DNA from: Alteromonas abrolhosensis
GTDB lineage: Bacteria; Pseudomonadota; Gammaproteobacteria; Enterobacterales; Alteromonadaceae
DNA: 64,000 nucleotides
Assembly (NCBI RefSeq): GCF_001953635.1
Contig: NZ_MEJH01000005.1
Span: 186,001 to 250,000 of the forward strand
Reading direction: 5' to 3'
Positions 7,960 to 15,996 of this stretch are shown in pieces. Numbering within the stretch: the stretch's first letter is position 1; each line of letters opens with the position of its first letter. The position numbers and the translations under genes are program-made. A model generated the notes under the pieces. The model made no database searches, was not told where the DNA came from, and saw nothing but the letters and a program-made list of their open reading frames with translations.

Positions 7960-8838
7960 ATGACATTATTTATGAACCTAGGCTGGGAGCAATTTGGTGG
8001 TGCCGGCATCATATTTATCTCTATGCTTTATGCTGGCGTGGGCTTAAAGCTTGCCAATTCTTTTGCGCAAAAGCATTTAGTAATACCAGCAGGGATCTGC
8101 GCCACCTTCGTAGTTTGTTTAACGCCAATTGCAATCTACGGTGCGCAGCAATGGCTCGGTCTATGGCCCGACGATAATACGGTTTATCGCCAGTTTCATC
8201 ACCGCATTAAATGGCTATGGTTATACATGGAGCTTGGAACGCTAGTAACTGGGCTAGTGGTAGCATGGCGATATAAATATCCGTTCTTAGTAATGCCGAT
8301 TGTGGTAACGCTCTGGTATATCAGTATGGACGCTGTGATGCTTATTATTGACCATGAGGATTTATGGAGCAGCTACTCGTGGGAGTTCCGAGCACTTGTG
8401 TCGATGTACTTTGGCGCGTTGATGATGCTATTAGCGTTCTGGGTGGATATTAGGGCGCGAAACACAGCAGATTACGCGTTTTGGCTTTATCTATTCGGCG
8501 TTATAGCGTTTTGGGGCGGCCTTACCAGCCAAGATTCAGACAGCGAACTGTCTAAATTTGTCTATTTCTGTATAAACCTTGCCATGATTGGCGCTGGTGC
8601 TCTGTTGGTTCGACGTGTATTTGTCATTTTCGGTGCTTTAGGATGCTGTTTATATTTGGGTCATCTTGCTTCTACCGTTTTTGAAGATAGTTGGCTTTTT
8701 CCTGTGGCGCTTTCAGCGATTGGTTTGGGTGTTGTGTACATGGGAATTTGGTGGCAAAAGAATGAAGCTCGCATTACAAAGAGAGCGCAAGCGATACTGC
8801 CGAAAGCGCTACAGGAACTATTAGCTAATAAGGCTTAG
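7960..8838 (+). CDS. Multi-pass membrane protein (DUF2157-like), probably the 3' part of a nonsense-interrupted gene
   Basis: 292 residues if translation begins at the ATG 7960, which has no ribosome site and falls at the end of the first membrane helix. The true gene most likely began at 7792 and is cut by TAA 7885-7887. About nine hydrophobic helices follow; recognisable pieces include GWEQFGGAGIIFISMLYAGVG, PIVVTLWYISMDAVMLII and SAIGLGVVYMGIWWQKN. The pattern resembles DUF2157-type inner-membrane proteins of unknown function; that assignment is tentative. If the stop is real, only an N-terminally shortened product could be made. The following 3' region leads into another broken gene. Confidence 0.6.
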   Translation: MTLFMNLGWEQFGGAGIIFISMLYAGVGLKLANSFAQKHLVIPAGICATFVVCLTPIAIYGAQQWLGLWPDDNTVYRQFHHRIKWLWLYMELGTLVTGLVVAWRYKYPFLVMPIVVTLWYISMDAVMLIIDHEDLWSSYSWEFRALVSMYFGALMMLLAFWVDIRARNTADYAFWLYLFGVIAFWGGLTSQDSDSELSKFVYFCINLAMIGAGALLVRRVFVIFGALGCCLYLGHLASTVFEDSWLFPVALSAIGLGVVYMGIWWQKNEARITKRAQAILPKALQELLANKA

Positions 8839-8938
8839 TTCACCTAGGCAGTAAATAAACCAGTAACTAACTCAATACAGATAACAATTAACAAAAGATA
8901 ACGCTTACGCAGTAGTAAGGGGAAAGAGGTAAACGGAG

Positions 8939-9382
8939 ATGTCAGATAAAAGTGTAGAATTTAAGGAGCCTGGTCGCCTCATAACTTGGATTAAGTATTT
9001 ATTGTACGTGCAAGTTGCTTTGGCTCTGATAGCCATTGGCTCGAACTTGATGGAGTACCAACTGTTAACAGACTTTCAAAACGGCGTTTATTTCAGTCAG
9101 GAAATGGCTGTAGCAGACGCCGAGGCTAATGACAAAAGGCAGCAAATAATTGCTTTTTCGTATTTGGCGGTGTTTATCATTTCCGGGATTTTAATTCTTA
9201 AGTGGATTTACCAGTCAAACCAAAATGCGCGGTATTTAGGCGCTAAAGATATGGCGTTTTCGCCTGCTTGGTCGATAGGTTTTTACTTCATTCCGATTGT
9301 ATCGTTATGGAAACCATATCAAGCGATGAAAGAGATTTGGCAAGCCAGCCAAACCCCTAACAATTGGCAGATAGAAACGTAA
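8939..9382 (+). pseudogene. N-terminal part of a frameshifted DUF4328-like membrane protein
   Basis: 147 codons with an ATG at 8939 and GGAAAGAGG upstream. Two membrane helices (YLLYVQVALALIAIGSNL, AFSYLAVFIISGILILKWIY) are followed by NARYLGAKDMAFSPAWSIGF and WKPYQAMKEIWQAS, a combination typical of DUF4328 proteins. The frame ends abruptly at WQIET-stop. The missing remainder of the family (the W-W-x-x-W helix and C-terminal tail) is found at once in the -1 frame at 9364-9645. The overlap of the two frames, about 9361-9382, must contain the change. Function of the family is unknown. Confidence 0.65.
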
Positions 9383-9645
9383 GTTCGATTTTGGGCGTGT
9401 GGTGGTTTTTCTGGATTGCTAATAGCATGGTCGGACAGGCTGTTTTTCGTATGTCCAGAAGGGCACAAGAAATTGATCCTGCTGGAACGGTAGACCCAAC
9501 ATCTACGCTGTACAATACCACCATGTATGCAATGGCTGGGTTATTAGTATTGGCGTTCATCGCCAACCTTCTTGTAAAACCAGTACGAGAAAAGCACCAC
9601 GTAGAGAATACGCACCCCGAACTGGAACCGGCGAGAGCGACTTGA
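9364..9645 (+). pseudogene. C-terminal part of the frameshifted DUF4328-like protein
   Basis: The frame begins with a TTG at 9364 without a ribosome site, so independent translation is unlikely. It encodes SSILGVWWFFWIANSMVGQA, a membrane helix matching the third helix of DUF4328 proteins, then a polar stretch and a last helix (MYAMAGLLVLAFIANLLV), ending in a charged tail. It completes the protein begun at 8939. A stop in this frame at 9358-9360 marks the left limit of the frameshift. No X-XXY-YYZ slippery heptamer is present, so a programmed -1 shift is not supported. Confidence 0.65.
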
Positions 9646-9659
9646 TAATTTGAAAAATA

Positions 9660-9684
9660 AAACCCGCTTACGAGCGGGTTTTTA
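9660..9684 (+). terminator. Rho-independent terminator after the DUF4328-like gene
   Basis: A stem AACCCGCT / AGCGGGTT with a TACG tetraloop is followed by a run of T. It starts 14 bases after the stop at 9645 and should end plus-strand transcripts of the accessory stretch. Confidence 0.85.
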
Positions 9685-9762
9685 GTATAAGTATGATCTA
9701 TTTACCTAACATATCCAAATAAATGTTACAGTAATTTCACAATATAGTGATTAGGAAATGAT

Positions 9763-9948
9763 ATGGATTTTCTCTTTAATGTTTTGATTTGGGTTGGGGT
9801 TGTCATTTTTGCCATATTCTTTATCGGTTTCATGGCTGCAGCCAAGCTAAATAAACGACAAGAAGAAAGTTGCGCTAACCAGCGTAGTCAAAATGCTGCT
9901 GACCCTGTCAGGGAAGGCGAAAGGCCAAGTGATCAAAACAAAGGATAA
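9763..9948 (+). CDS. Small single-helix membrane protein
   Basis: 61 residues. One strong membrane segment, LFNVLIWVGVVIFAIFFIGFM, occupies residues 4-24. A short polar, basic-then-acidic tail (KLNKRQEESCANQRSQ onward) is probably cytoplasmic. AGGA lies upstream of the ATG. It stands alone between a terminator (9660-9684) and the tonB leader, so it has its own promoter or none. No family is recognised; small membrane proteins of this shape often regulate larger partners, but nothing here identifies one. Confidence 0.5.
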   Translation: MDFLFNVLIWVGVVIFAIFFIGFMAAAKLNKRQEESCANQRSQNAADPVREGERPSDQNKG

Positions 9949-10000
9949 CATTTCATTTATTGTGAATTGCATTAATAAATAAAAACGTTCACATTTTTCA

Positions 10001-10043
10001 CCCCTTTCTCCATGTTCCCCCGTTTACTGAAAAAAGGGGGAAC
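10001..10043 (+). promoter_or_regulatory. Hairpin hiding the tonB ribosome binding site
   Basis: GTTCCCCC (10014-10021) can pair perfectly with GGGGGAAC (10036-10043), and the latter contains the Shine-Dalgarno sequence of the ATG at 10047. A second pyrimidine block, CCCCTTT (10001-10007), can pair with AAAGGGG (10033-10039) as an alternative. Both structures would block ribosome entry, so translation control is plausible. No ligand-binding domain is recognised. Confidence 0.5.
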
Positions 10044-10046
10044 ACT

Positions 10047-10739
10047 ATGCAAACAACAATTCTACCAAACGTAAATACACATCAACTATCACCACAAAGC
10101 GCTTTTCCGTTTGAGAAAGCACCTATAGCCAAACGCACGTTAAACGCTGTAACTATTGCTATTGCTGGTGGCGCCGTAACAGCTGGCCTTTTTGTGTTAA
10201 TGGCAGAACTTATTCGGCAAGACAAGGTAAACATTAGCGAAGCACCGCCGGTGTTTTTCGAACCCATCATTTACCAACCTGAAGAAGAGCGAACCATTAT
10301 TAAGAAACCCATAGTGCCAATTGAACAGGTAATTAAAACGCCACCGCAAAAAGTTGTCGAGATTGATCCTGAGCCTAATGAAGGCCCAGGCAACTTTGAA
10401 ATAAAAACGCATATTCCAAATACGGCTTTAGACCTGTCAATTAACTTAAATAGCGCTCAAGGTGACATGCAAGCTACACCACAATTTAGGGTTGATCCCA
10501 CATATCCGCCTGAAGCGAGTCGCGATGGCATAGAGGGTTGGGTAAAACTAGGGTTTACCATAAGTGCTAGTGGCGCAGTATCTGATATTACGGTGCTAGA
10601 TTCTGAACCCAAGCGCGTATTTGATAGAGCCGCACGTAGAGCGCTTAAGAAATGGAAATATAAGCCTAAGTTGGATGGCGGTAAGCCTGTTAGTCAATCA
10701 GGTATGGTTGTAGTATTAGATTTCAAACTAGAACAATAA
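10047..10739 (+). CDS. tonB: TonB-family energy transducer
   Basis: 230 residues. One membrane anchor at about residues 32-53 (NAVTIAIAGGAVTAGLFVLM) is followed by a Pro/Glu/Lys-rich periplasmic linker (about 70-125) and a C-terminal TonB domain (about 150-230). The domain carries the typical YPPEASRDGIEGWVKLGFTI and the final RRALKKWKYKPKLDGGKPV. TonB couples the proton gradient, through ExbB/ExbD, to outer-membrane receptors; exbB and exbD are not in the window. It is followed 9 bases later by an ECF sigma factor, suggesting one transcript. The strong ribosome site is inside a hairpin (10014-10043). Confidence 0.85.
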   Translation: MQTTILPNVNTHQLSPQSAFPFEKAPIAKRTLNAVTIAIAGGAVTAGLFVLMAELIRQDKVNISEAPPVFFEPIIYQPEEERTIIKKPIVPIEQVIKTPPQKVVEIDPEPNEGPGNFEIKTHIPNTALDLSINLNSAQGDMQATPQFRVDPTYPPEASRDGIEGWVKLGFTISASGAVSDITVLDSEPKRVFDRAARRALKKWKYKPKLDGGKPVSQSGMVVVLDFKLEQ

Positions 10740-10748
10740 GGACTGCCT

Positions 10749-11351
10749 ATGAGTATAGGCGCAAGCTTGCAAAGCCTGTTTCAAAGTAAGCGCGAAAAAG
10801 CGCTTGGAGTGAGTGAAAGGCTAATGTTGCGATACGGCGCAAAAGGTGACGAAGCATCATTAGCCGCACTCTTTGATTTACATAACCACAAGCTATTTTA
10901 TTTTTTGAAGATGTTAAGTGATAGCGCCGTTGCAGAGGATATATGCCAGCGTACTTGGATAAAGGTTATTGAAAGTCGTCATTTGTTCAAAAGTGGCGAT
11001 AATTTTCAAGCTTGGCTGTTCACTATTGGTAGGCGAACACTAATTGATGAATTTAGAAAAAACGCCAAGTTGGAATATAACAACGATGCAGTTGAAGCGT
11101 TCTCGCTCACTGAGTTAGTTAAGTATGCCCAATCTTCGGTAGAGGACGATGTTCAAAAAGGACTAGAAAAAGATTGGTTTAAAGCCTGTCTGCAGCAATT
11201 GCCTTATAAGCAAAAAGAGGCGCTAACTTTGCAGTTTGAAGGGTTTGGGCTTTCGGAAATTGCCGCCATATGCGGCGCTGAGAAAGAAACGGTGAAAACC
11301 CGGATACGGTATGCGAAAGACAGTCTTAAAACTATGCTGGAGAAAATGTAA
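10749..11351 (+). CDS. ECF-type RNA polymerase sigma factor
   Basis: 200 residues. Region 2 is at about 30-105: LFDLHNHKLFYFLKMLSDSA, then AEDICQRTWIKVIESR and FQAWLFTIGRRTLIDEFRK, which bind the -10 element and core polymerase. Region 4 is at about 138-195: LPYKQKEALTLQFEGFGLSE, then IAAICGAEKETVKTRIRYAK, a helix-turn-helix for the -35 element. There is no region 1 or 3, as in ECF factors. It is placed between tonB and a membrane protein that could be its anti-sigma factor, with a 2-base gap to the latter. Target promoters cannot be told. Confidence 0.9.
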   Translation: MSIGASLQSLFQSKREKALGVSERLMLRYGAKGDEASLAALFDLHNHKLFYFLKMLSDSAVAEDICQRTWIKVIESRHLFKSGDNFQAWLFTIGRRTLIDEFRKNAKLEYNNDAVEAFSLTELVKYAQSSVEDDVQKGLEKDWFKACLQQLPYKQKEALTLQFEGFGLSEIAAICGAEKETVKTRIRYAKDSLKTMLEKM

Positions 11352-11353
11352 TC

Positions 11354-12022
11354 ATGTCTATATCAGATAAAGAACTACAAGATGCGTTTAGGCGCAGCCA
11401 GCAAATACAAAAGCAAAATGATGCAGTGACCGAAAAGGCCAATGCTCGCGTGCGTACCAGTGTGCTCGCCCACAACAAAGCGAAAGAAAATGAAAGTGAA
11501 GCTCAGCGTATATTTGAAGCTTTGTCTTCACATGTTCGTGTATATTTTGCTTCTTCAACCTTACGTTTTACGGCTGTGGCATTCGCAATCGTTGCCATGT
11601 TAGGCGTATACAATATCGGTACATTCCAACGTAATAGTTCGTCGCCTTTTCAAACGGCAGCACACAGTGTAGATATTGTTCAATATCATGGGTTTGAAGG
11701 GGAGGATAAGCTGCTGGCTAATAAAACCGGAAATGATTACAAAGCCCGTTTTAATGCCTATACGCAACAATATATCGAAAGTAATTTGGTAGCTAAAGCG
11801 GTAACCTTAGAGCCAGCAACACTTAAGGCGCAAGATGGTTATTGGCTTTTAGTGAACTGCAGTAATCAGCAGGTGGTAGTTTCTGAAAACCTTATTGCAT
11901 CGTTAAATATGAACGGTCGCATTGAAGGAGATATCAACATTGGTACTCACGTAGCATTAGCCTTTGATGCTCAAGGAAGGATTTTGACGATTAAACAAAC
12001 TTCTACGCCACTGATGTGCTGA
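11354..12022 (+). CDS. Putative membrane anti-sigma factor partner
   Basis: 222 residues. A charged, helical cytoplasmic N-terminus of about 70 residues (SISDKELQDAFRRSQQIQKQ onward) is followed by one membrane helix at about 73-92 (FTAVAFAIVAMLGVYNIGTF) and a periplasmic domain of about 130 residues ending in Cys. That layout, together with a start 2 bases after the ECF sigma stop, fits an anti-sigma factor. The canonical zinc-binding HxxxCxxC motif is absent, so this would be a non-zinc type. Its role is an inference from position and topology, not from a recognised domain. Confidence 0.55.
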   Translation: MSISDKELQDAFRRSQQIQKQNDAVTEKANARVRTSVLAHNKAKENESEAQRIFEALSSHVRVYFASSTLRFTAVAFAIVAMLGVYNIGTFQRNSSSPFQTAAHSVDIVQYHGFEGEDKLLANKTGNDYKARFNAYTQQYIESNLVAKAVTLEPATLKAQDGYWLLVNCSNQQVVVSENLIASLNMNGRIEGDINIGTHVALAFDAQGRILTIKQTSTPLMC

Positions 12023-12115
12023 TTGAGAAAGGGTAGAGGTAGATTGTTCCGTATACGAGGCACTAGCAAATAGGCTTGCATAGGCCTCGACTACGGACAG
12101 ATGTTCTGAAAAGTT

Positions 12116-12523
12116 TTATTTGTCTAAGTCATGTGCCCTAAAGGCATTTGGAAGTAATTCACCAATGGTAGTTTCGAACACTTGGCCAGTTTGACTAACC
12201 ATGGTTACAGGGGTTTCATCTGGGGCGAATTCAGCAATTTTCTGTCTACACCCACCACATGGGAAACAAAACTCGTCATTCGGGCTTGCGATAACAATGT
12301 GCGCGATACGGTTTTGCCCTTGGGTGACCATATTACCTATTGCGGTGGCCTCGGCACATTGACCTAGCGGGAAGGCAGCACTTTCTACGTTACAACCAGA
12401 GAAGGTTTCTCCGCTTGGAGTAAGTACTGCAGCACCAACTTTAAAGTTGGAATAAGGTGAGTGAGAGTTTTTCTGTGCGTCAAATGCAAGTTGTGATAGT
12501 TTTTCTAAATTATTTTTCTTCAT
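12116..12523 (-). CDS. cdd: Cytidine deaminase
   Basis: 135 residues, with the start at the ATG at 12523 (AGGTAG upstream); the frame extends to 12589, but those residues are not family-like. It contains the zinc-deaminase signature of the short tetrameric type: GQCAEATAIG (zinc Cys and catalytic Glu) and PCGGCRQ (two zinc Cys). SPYSNFKVGAAV near the N-terminus is the standard substrate-loop region. The enzyme deaminates cytidine and deoxycytidine to uridine forms in pyrimidine salvage, in the cytoplasm. It is transcribed divergently from nlpI and has no co-directional neighbours. Confidence 0.93.
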   Translation of the reverse strand: MKKNNLEKLSQLAFDAQKNSHSPYSNFKVGAAVLTPSGETFSGCNVESAAFPLGQCAEATAIGNMVTQGQNRIAHIVIASPNDEFCFPCGGCRQKIAEFAPDETPVTMVSQTGQVFETTIGELLPNAFRAHDLDK

Positions 12524-12658
12524 AGCTACCTGTGTTAACCACCCAATACGCTTTACTTTTATCATCAAATGCGAGAAGGTTGGCGGCATTAGCGCCGCAA
12601 TAAGCGTATACTTAATGCTCAGGCGGTTTTTTCTTTTTTTATAGAATGCTTTTTTACC

Positions 12659-13561
12659 ATGTGCAGAAACGTTAGTCTCATCTTTTTTTCTCTATTCGCT
12701 GCTATTTTAAGCGGTTGTGCGCAAACACCACCTGTTTCAGAAAAACCTCAAATGGGAAACTTGCTTTTAGCCGAGCCTGCACCCGTTAACCCACGTTCAG
12801 AAATGGCGATTGCACGCTACAATCAAGTTTTGACTAGCCCAGCGCTTTCAGATGAAGATAAAGCCGAACTGCATTTTCAACGGGGTATGTTGTACGACAG
12901 TGTAGGCCTTTCTGGTTTAGCACAGTTTGATTACACCCAAGCCATCAATTTAAAACCTGATTTAGCAGAAGCCTACAATTCCATTGGCATTCACTATATT
13001 CAGCAAAATGACTTTATTCAGGCCTACGACGCATTTGATTCCACGTTGGAAATTAACCCTGAGTACGACTTTGCGTTCTTAAATCGTGGTATAGCACTTT
13101 ATTACGGTGGCCGCGCAGAGCTTGCCACAAACGATCTAAATCGCTTTTTTGAAAAAGACGACAGCGATCCGTTTCGTGCACTGTGGGCGTATTTTGCGCA
13201 TCACGATGTGTCGGAACTTGAAGGGCAAAAGTACTTAGCCTCTATTCGACCAACGTTAGACAACCAGCACTGGGCTACTACGCTGGTGGATTTGTTCCTA
13301 GGTACCGTTGATGAGAACGACGTACTTAACTCACTGCTAGACGGTGTAAAAAGCCAAAAAGCGCTAACTGACAGATTATGTGAAGCCTATTTTTACTTAG
13401 GTAAATTCCACACTCAACGGGGCAATAACGGCATCGCCTCGAATTACTTCAAGCTTGCACTAAGCACCAATGTGTTCGATTACGTTGAACATCGTTACGC
13501 AAGAATGGAGCTTAACCGTTTGCGTGAACAAGCTAGCAACGATCTGGTTAGCGAAGAGTAA
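12659..13561 (+). CDS. nlpI: Lipoprotein NlpI, TPR repeat adaptor
   Basis: 300 residues. A lipoprotein signal MCRNVSLIFFSLFAAILSGC puts lipidated Cys at 20. Tetratricopeptide repeats follow at about 65-165 (for example LHFQRGMLYDSVGLSGLAQF, AEAYNSIGIHYIQQNDFIQA, AFLNRGIALYYGGRAELATN), then a helical C-terminal half. The length and order match NlpI, an outer-membrane adaptor that in E. coli brings murein endopeptidases to the protease Prc; that function is inferred here. No clear ribosome site precedes the ATG, so expression may be modest. The next gene starts 12 bases downstream, probably in the same transcript. Confidence 0.85.
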   Translation: MCRNVSLIFFSLFAAILSGCAQTPPVSEKPQMGNLLLAEPAPVNPRSEMAIARYNQVLTSPALSDEDKAELHFQRGMLYDSVGLSGLAQFDYTQAINLKPDLAEAYNSIGIHYIQQNDFIQAYDAFDSTLEINPEYDFAFLNRGIALYYGGRAELATNDLNRFFEKDDSDPFRALWAYFAHHDVSELEGQKYLASIRPTLDNQHWATTLVDLFLGTVDENDVLNSLLDGVKSQKALTDRLCEAYFYLGKFHTQRGNNGIASNYFKLALSTNVFDYVEHRYARMELNRLREQASNDLVSEE

Positions 13562-13573
13562 TTAACAAGCGTT

Positions 13574-15223
13574 ATGCGAGGCTTATTTTTAGCAGTGTTC
13601 GCACTGCTCATTGTTGCGGGCGATAGCGGACGCTATGTCCCTCAGTTAATTGCTAACGCGAGCAGCGTACTTACACCGTCAAACCAAAGGTCAGATAGCC
13701 TCCAAGTAGAAGGTGAGCGCTTAGCATCGGATGGTGACAACACTAACAGCGAACTTCAACATACCGCAGAATCTAGTTCCAGTTCCGTAGCACTTCATAA
13801 CACCAACCATGACGCTGAGCATGATGCACTAGCGCTACTTTGGTTAGCCGCAAAGCAAGGTAGCGAAGACGCACAAAATCGCTTGCTCATTGAGTTTGAG
13901 CGTGCGTATAACGCAGGTTTCAAAGCTACTGACTATATTGATGAAGCCACTGCAACCTATTTTCTAGAAAAACTTGTTAATCTTGAAAATGCGGACGCTG
14001 CATGGCTGCTGTACCAAATATTAGGTGAAGAAGGTGCGTCACAGCGCTTTATGCGCTTAGCGGCGCTCGGCGAGGTCGCAGAAGCACAGCTTGCGTTTGC
14101 AATGTCTACTGATTCACCAGAAAAACGTGAGAAGTGGCTAGTACGCGCTGCATCGCAAAACTACGTACCCGCACAGGCCGCTTTGGCCGATTGGTATCTT
14201 CTACACGGGCAGCAACAATTAGCGAAACCGCTGCTGGCAGCAACAGCAACCTTAGACATGCAAAGTGCATTTAAATACGCTCGCCTTCTGTGGGACGAAG
14301 GGGAGTTTTCTGAGGCCAAGCAGCATTTTAGCTTTGCCGCGAAGAAAGGGCATCTTCAAGCGGAAAAAGCCTTAGAGGCCATCAATCTCTACACGCCTTA
14401 TTCTATAGAGCAAGCATTAAAACAAGCTCCTTCATTTAACTGGGAGAGTGAAGGGATGTGTCTTCAGCGTATACAGCCTTTTGCTACCAGTTTAGCTACT
14501 ATTATGCGTGCTCACAGTCTTTATAACTCATTCAATAACGACAAGCGTCTGCAGAATCTTTCTATTTGCCTGGCCCCGCCTATTTGGCTTAAATCCGATG
14601 TACTAAGTTGCGATCCGGATTATAAGAATGCTGGGATTTTAGGCTGTAGTATTACTCCTTTAGCAAGCATTGCGAAAAAGCAGAAATTTAGTCATGCAGT
14701 AGTGGTGGCAGAGCAGGGTAAGGCAAATGTTCAAAACGGCGTAATGTACTTAGACATTAGTGACGCTTACTCAGTGTTTGTTCATGAGCTAGCGCACTTT
14801 GCTGGCTTTGCTGATGAATATCCTATTGGCAAAGGCATGGCAAATAAGCTGTGCGATGAAGATGGAATAAGCGATTTTGCACCACCAAACCTAATCGTAG
14901 ATTCTGAGTACTGGTATGCACCTCACGAAACGGTCGAAAATTGGCTAGAGATAGATCCAGCAACCATTATTGCTCGCGCCAAAACGTGCACCGTGTTGGG
15001 GGAAAACAGCTATAAGCCCAGCCGCAGAATTACCTTTATGGAACATCACGATAGCGGCGTGATACCGCCATTATATTTGGTACTGTGGCAGCAGCAGTTG
15101 GAAAAACAAAATGCCCAGCGACCCATTTCTATGAATTTCTTTCAGGCGTTCCACAATAGCGGCAACCAAAAAGAAGCCGCACACTGGTTAGCTGAATACG
15201 AAGCCTTTACTGGTGGAAAATAA
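13574..15223 (+). CDS. Sel1/TPR-like protein with a C-terminal zinc-metallopeptidase motif
   Basis: 549 residues. An N-terminal signal or anchor (residues 1-17) is followed by a low-complexity Ser/Asn-rich stretch. Helical Sel1-like repeats fill about residues 85-270 (WLAAKQGSEDAQNRLLIEFE and FSFAAKKGHLQAEKALEAIN are good examples). The C-terminal half contains FVHELAHFAGFADEY, with HELAH at 404-408 and GFADEY after it. This HExxHxxGxxDEY form is close to metzincin-like and M64-type zinc sites, with Asp as a possible third ligand. A periplasmic protease acting near the envelope with NlpI is inference. No named family combines these parts in my knowledge. Confidence 0.7.
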   Translation: MRGLFLAVFALLIVAGDSGRYVPQLIANASSVLTPSNQRSDSLQVEGERLASDGDNTNSELQHTAESSSSSVALHNTNHDAEHDALALLWLAAKQGSEDAQNRLLIEFERAYNAGFKATDYIDEATATYFLEKLVNLENADAAWLLYQILGEEGASQRFMRLAALGEVAEAQLAFAMSTDSPEKREKWLVRAASQNYVPAQAALADWYLLHGQQQLAKPLLAATATLDMQSAFKYARLLWDEGEFSEAKQHFSFAAKKGHLQAEKALEAINLYTPYSIEQALKQAPSFNWESEGMCLQRIQPFATSLATIMRAHSLYNSFNNDKRLQNLSICLAPPIWLKSDVLSCDPDYKNAGILGCSITPLASIAKKQKFSHAVVVAEQGKANVQNGVMYLDISDAYSVFVHELAHFAGFADEYPIGKGMANKLCDEDGISDFAPPNLIVDSEYWYAPHETVENWLEIDPATIIARAKTCTVLGENSYKPSRRITFMEHHDSGVIPPLYLVLWQQQLEKQNAQRPISMNFFQAFHNSGNQKEAAHWLAEYEAFTGGK

Positions 15224-15258
15224 CCGCAGTTATCATTAAGAAAACATTGCACTCGCCA

Positions 15259-15996
15259 CTATTTTGCGAGTGTATCTTTAAGCTCGTTTACCCACATAGA
15301 CGTTGCACCACAAATTGCTACGGGCATAACGATAAAGTTAACCACGGGAATAAGTGAGAATATATTCACCATCATTCCGAACGTCATCGCTTTCCCTTTG
15401 TGTTCGCTAAGGTGCAGGCGCATGCGCGTAAAATCTATTTTGTGGTTGTCGTATGGGTAGTCGCAGTACTGAATTGCCATCATCCAGGCGTTAAATAAGA
15501 ACCACAAGACTTGCCCAATGATGGGTAGGAAAAAGAACAATAATAGAAATCCAATGGCACGAGGTACATACCAAATAAATTTGGTAAGTTCACGGCCTAC
15601 TGTTCTAGGAATGTCTTTAACTAAAGCCATAACGCCTTCGTCACCTAAATCTTGACCCGTTAAGTGACGCTCAACCTTTTCTGATAACACACCGTTAAAC
15701 GGCGCTGCAATCCAGTTTGCCAGTGTGCCAAAGATGAGTGCGAAAATGAGCAATACGCTGATGACTGCTAGGGGCCACAGGAAAAAGCTGACCGCTGTTT
15801 TGATCCAGCCTAACCATTCAGGTACAAGATCAATCACATAAGCGATGCCCATTTCAATTTGGCCAAATAAGAAGTAAAAAGCCACAGAAAAAAGCACTAA
15901 GTTTATTGTTAGGGGTACAAAAACAAAACGCTTTAACCCTTTGGTTTTTATAAGCGAAAAGCCTTCAAAGAAATAATGTACACCGCCTGAACTCAT
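15259..15996 (-). CDS. cysZ: CysZ-like sulfate transport protein (EI24 family)
   Basis: 245 residues with about four long membrane segments. The N-terminal GVHYFFEGFSLIKTKGLKRF and the central FGTLANWIAAPFNGVLSEKV are typical of CysZ/EI24 proteins. So is the C-terminal Arg/Lys-rich stretch around YPYDNHKIDFTRMRLHLSEH, followed by the last helices. CysZ supplies sulfate for cysteine synthesis at the inner membrane. It is transcribed convergently with the metallopeptidase gene and divergently from smc. A stem (CACTCGC / GCGAGTG, 15250-15272) overlaps its 3' end but lacks a strong T run. Confidence 0.85.
   Translation of the reverse strand: MSSGGVHYFFEGFSLIKTKGLKRFVFVPLTINLVLFSVAFYFLFGQIEMGIAYVIDLVPEWLGWIKTAVSFFLWPLAVISVLLIFALIFGTLANWIAAPFNGVLSEKVERHLTGQDLGDEGVMALVKDIPRTVGRELTKFIWYVPRAIGFLLLFFFLPIIGQVLWFLFNAWMMAIQYCDYPYDNHKIDFTRMRLHLSEHKGKAMTFGMMVNIFSLIPVVNFIVMPVAICGATSMWVNELKDTLAK

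Noticed and set aside
9340..9385. Programmed -1 frameshift joining the two DUF4328 frames
   Set aside because: No X-XXY-YYZ heptamer lies in frame before the stop, and no strong downstream stem was found. A plain indel is simpler.
15250..15272. Strong terminator at the cysZ 3' end
   Set aside because: The CACTCGC/GCGAGTG stem overlaps the last codons, and only a broken T run follows in the cysZ direction, so it was not listed as a separate terminator.
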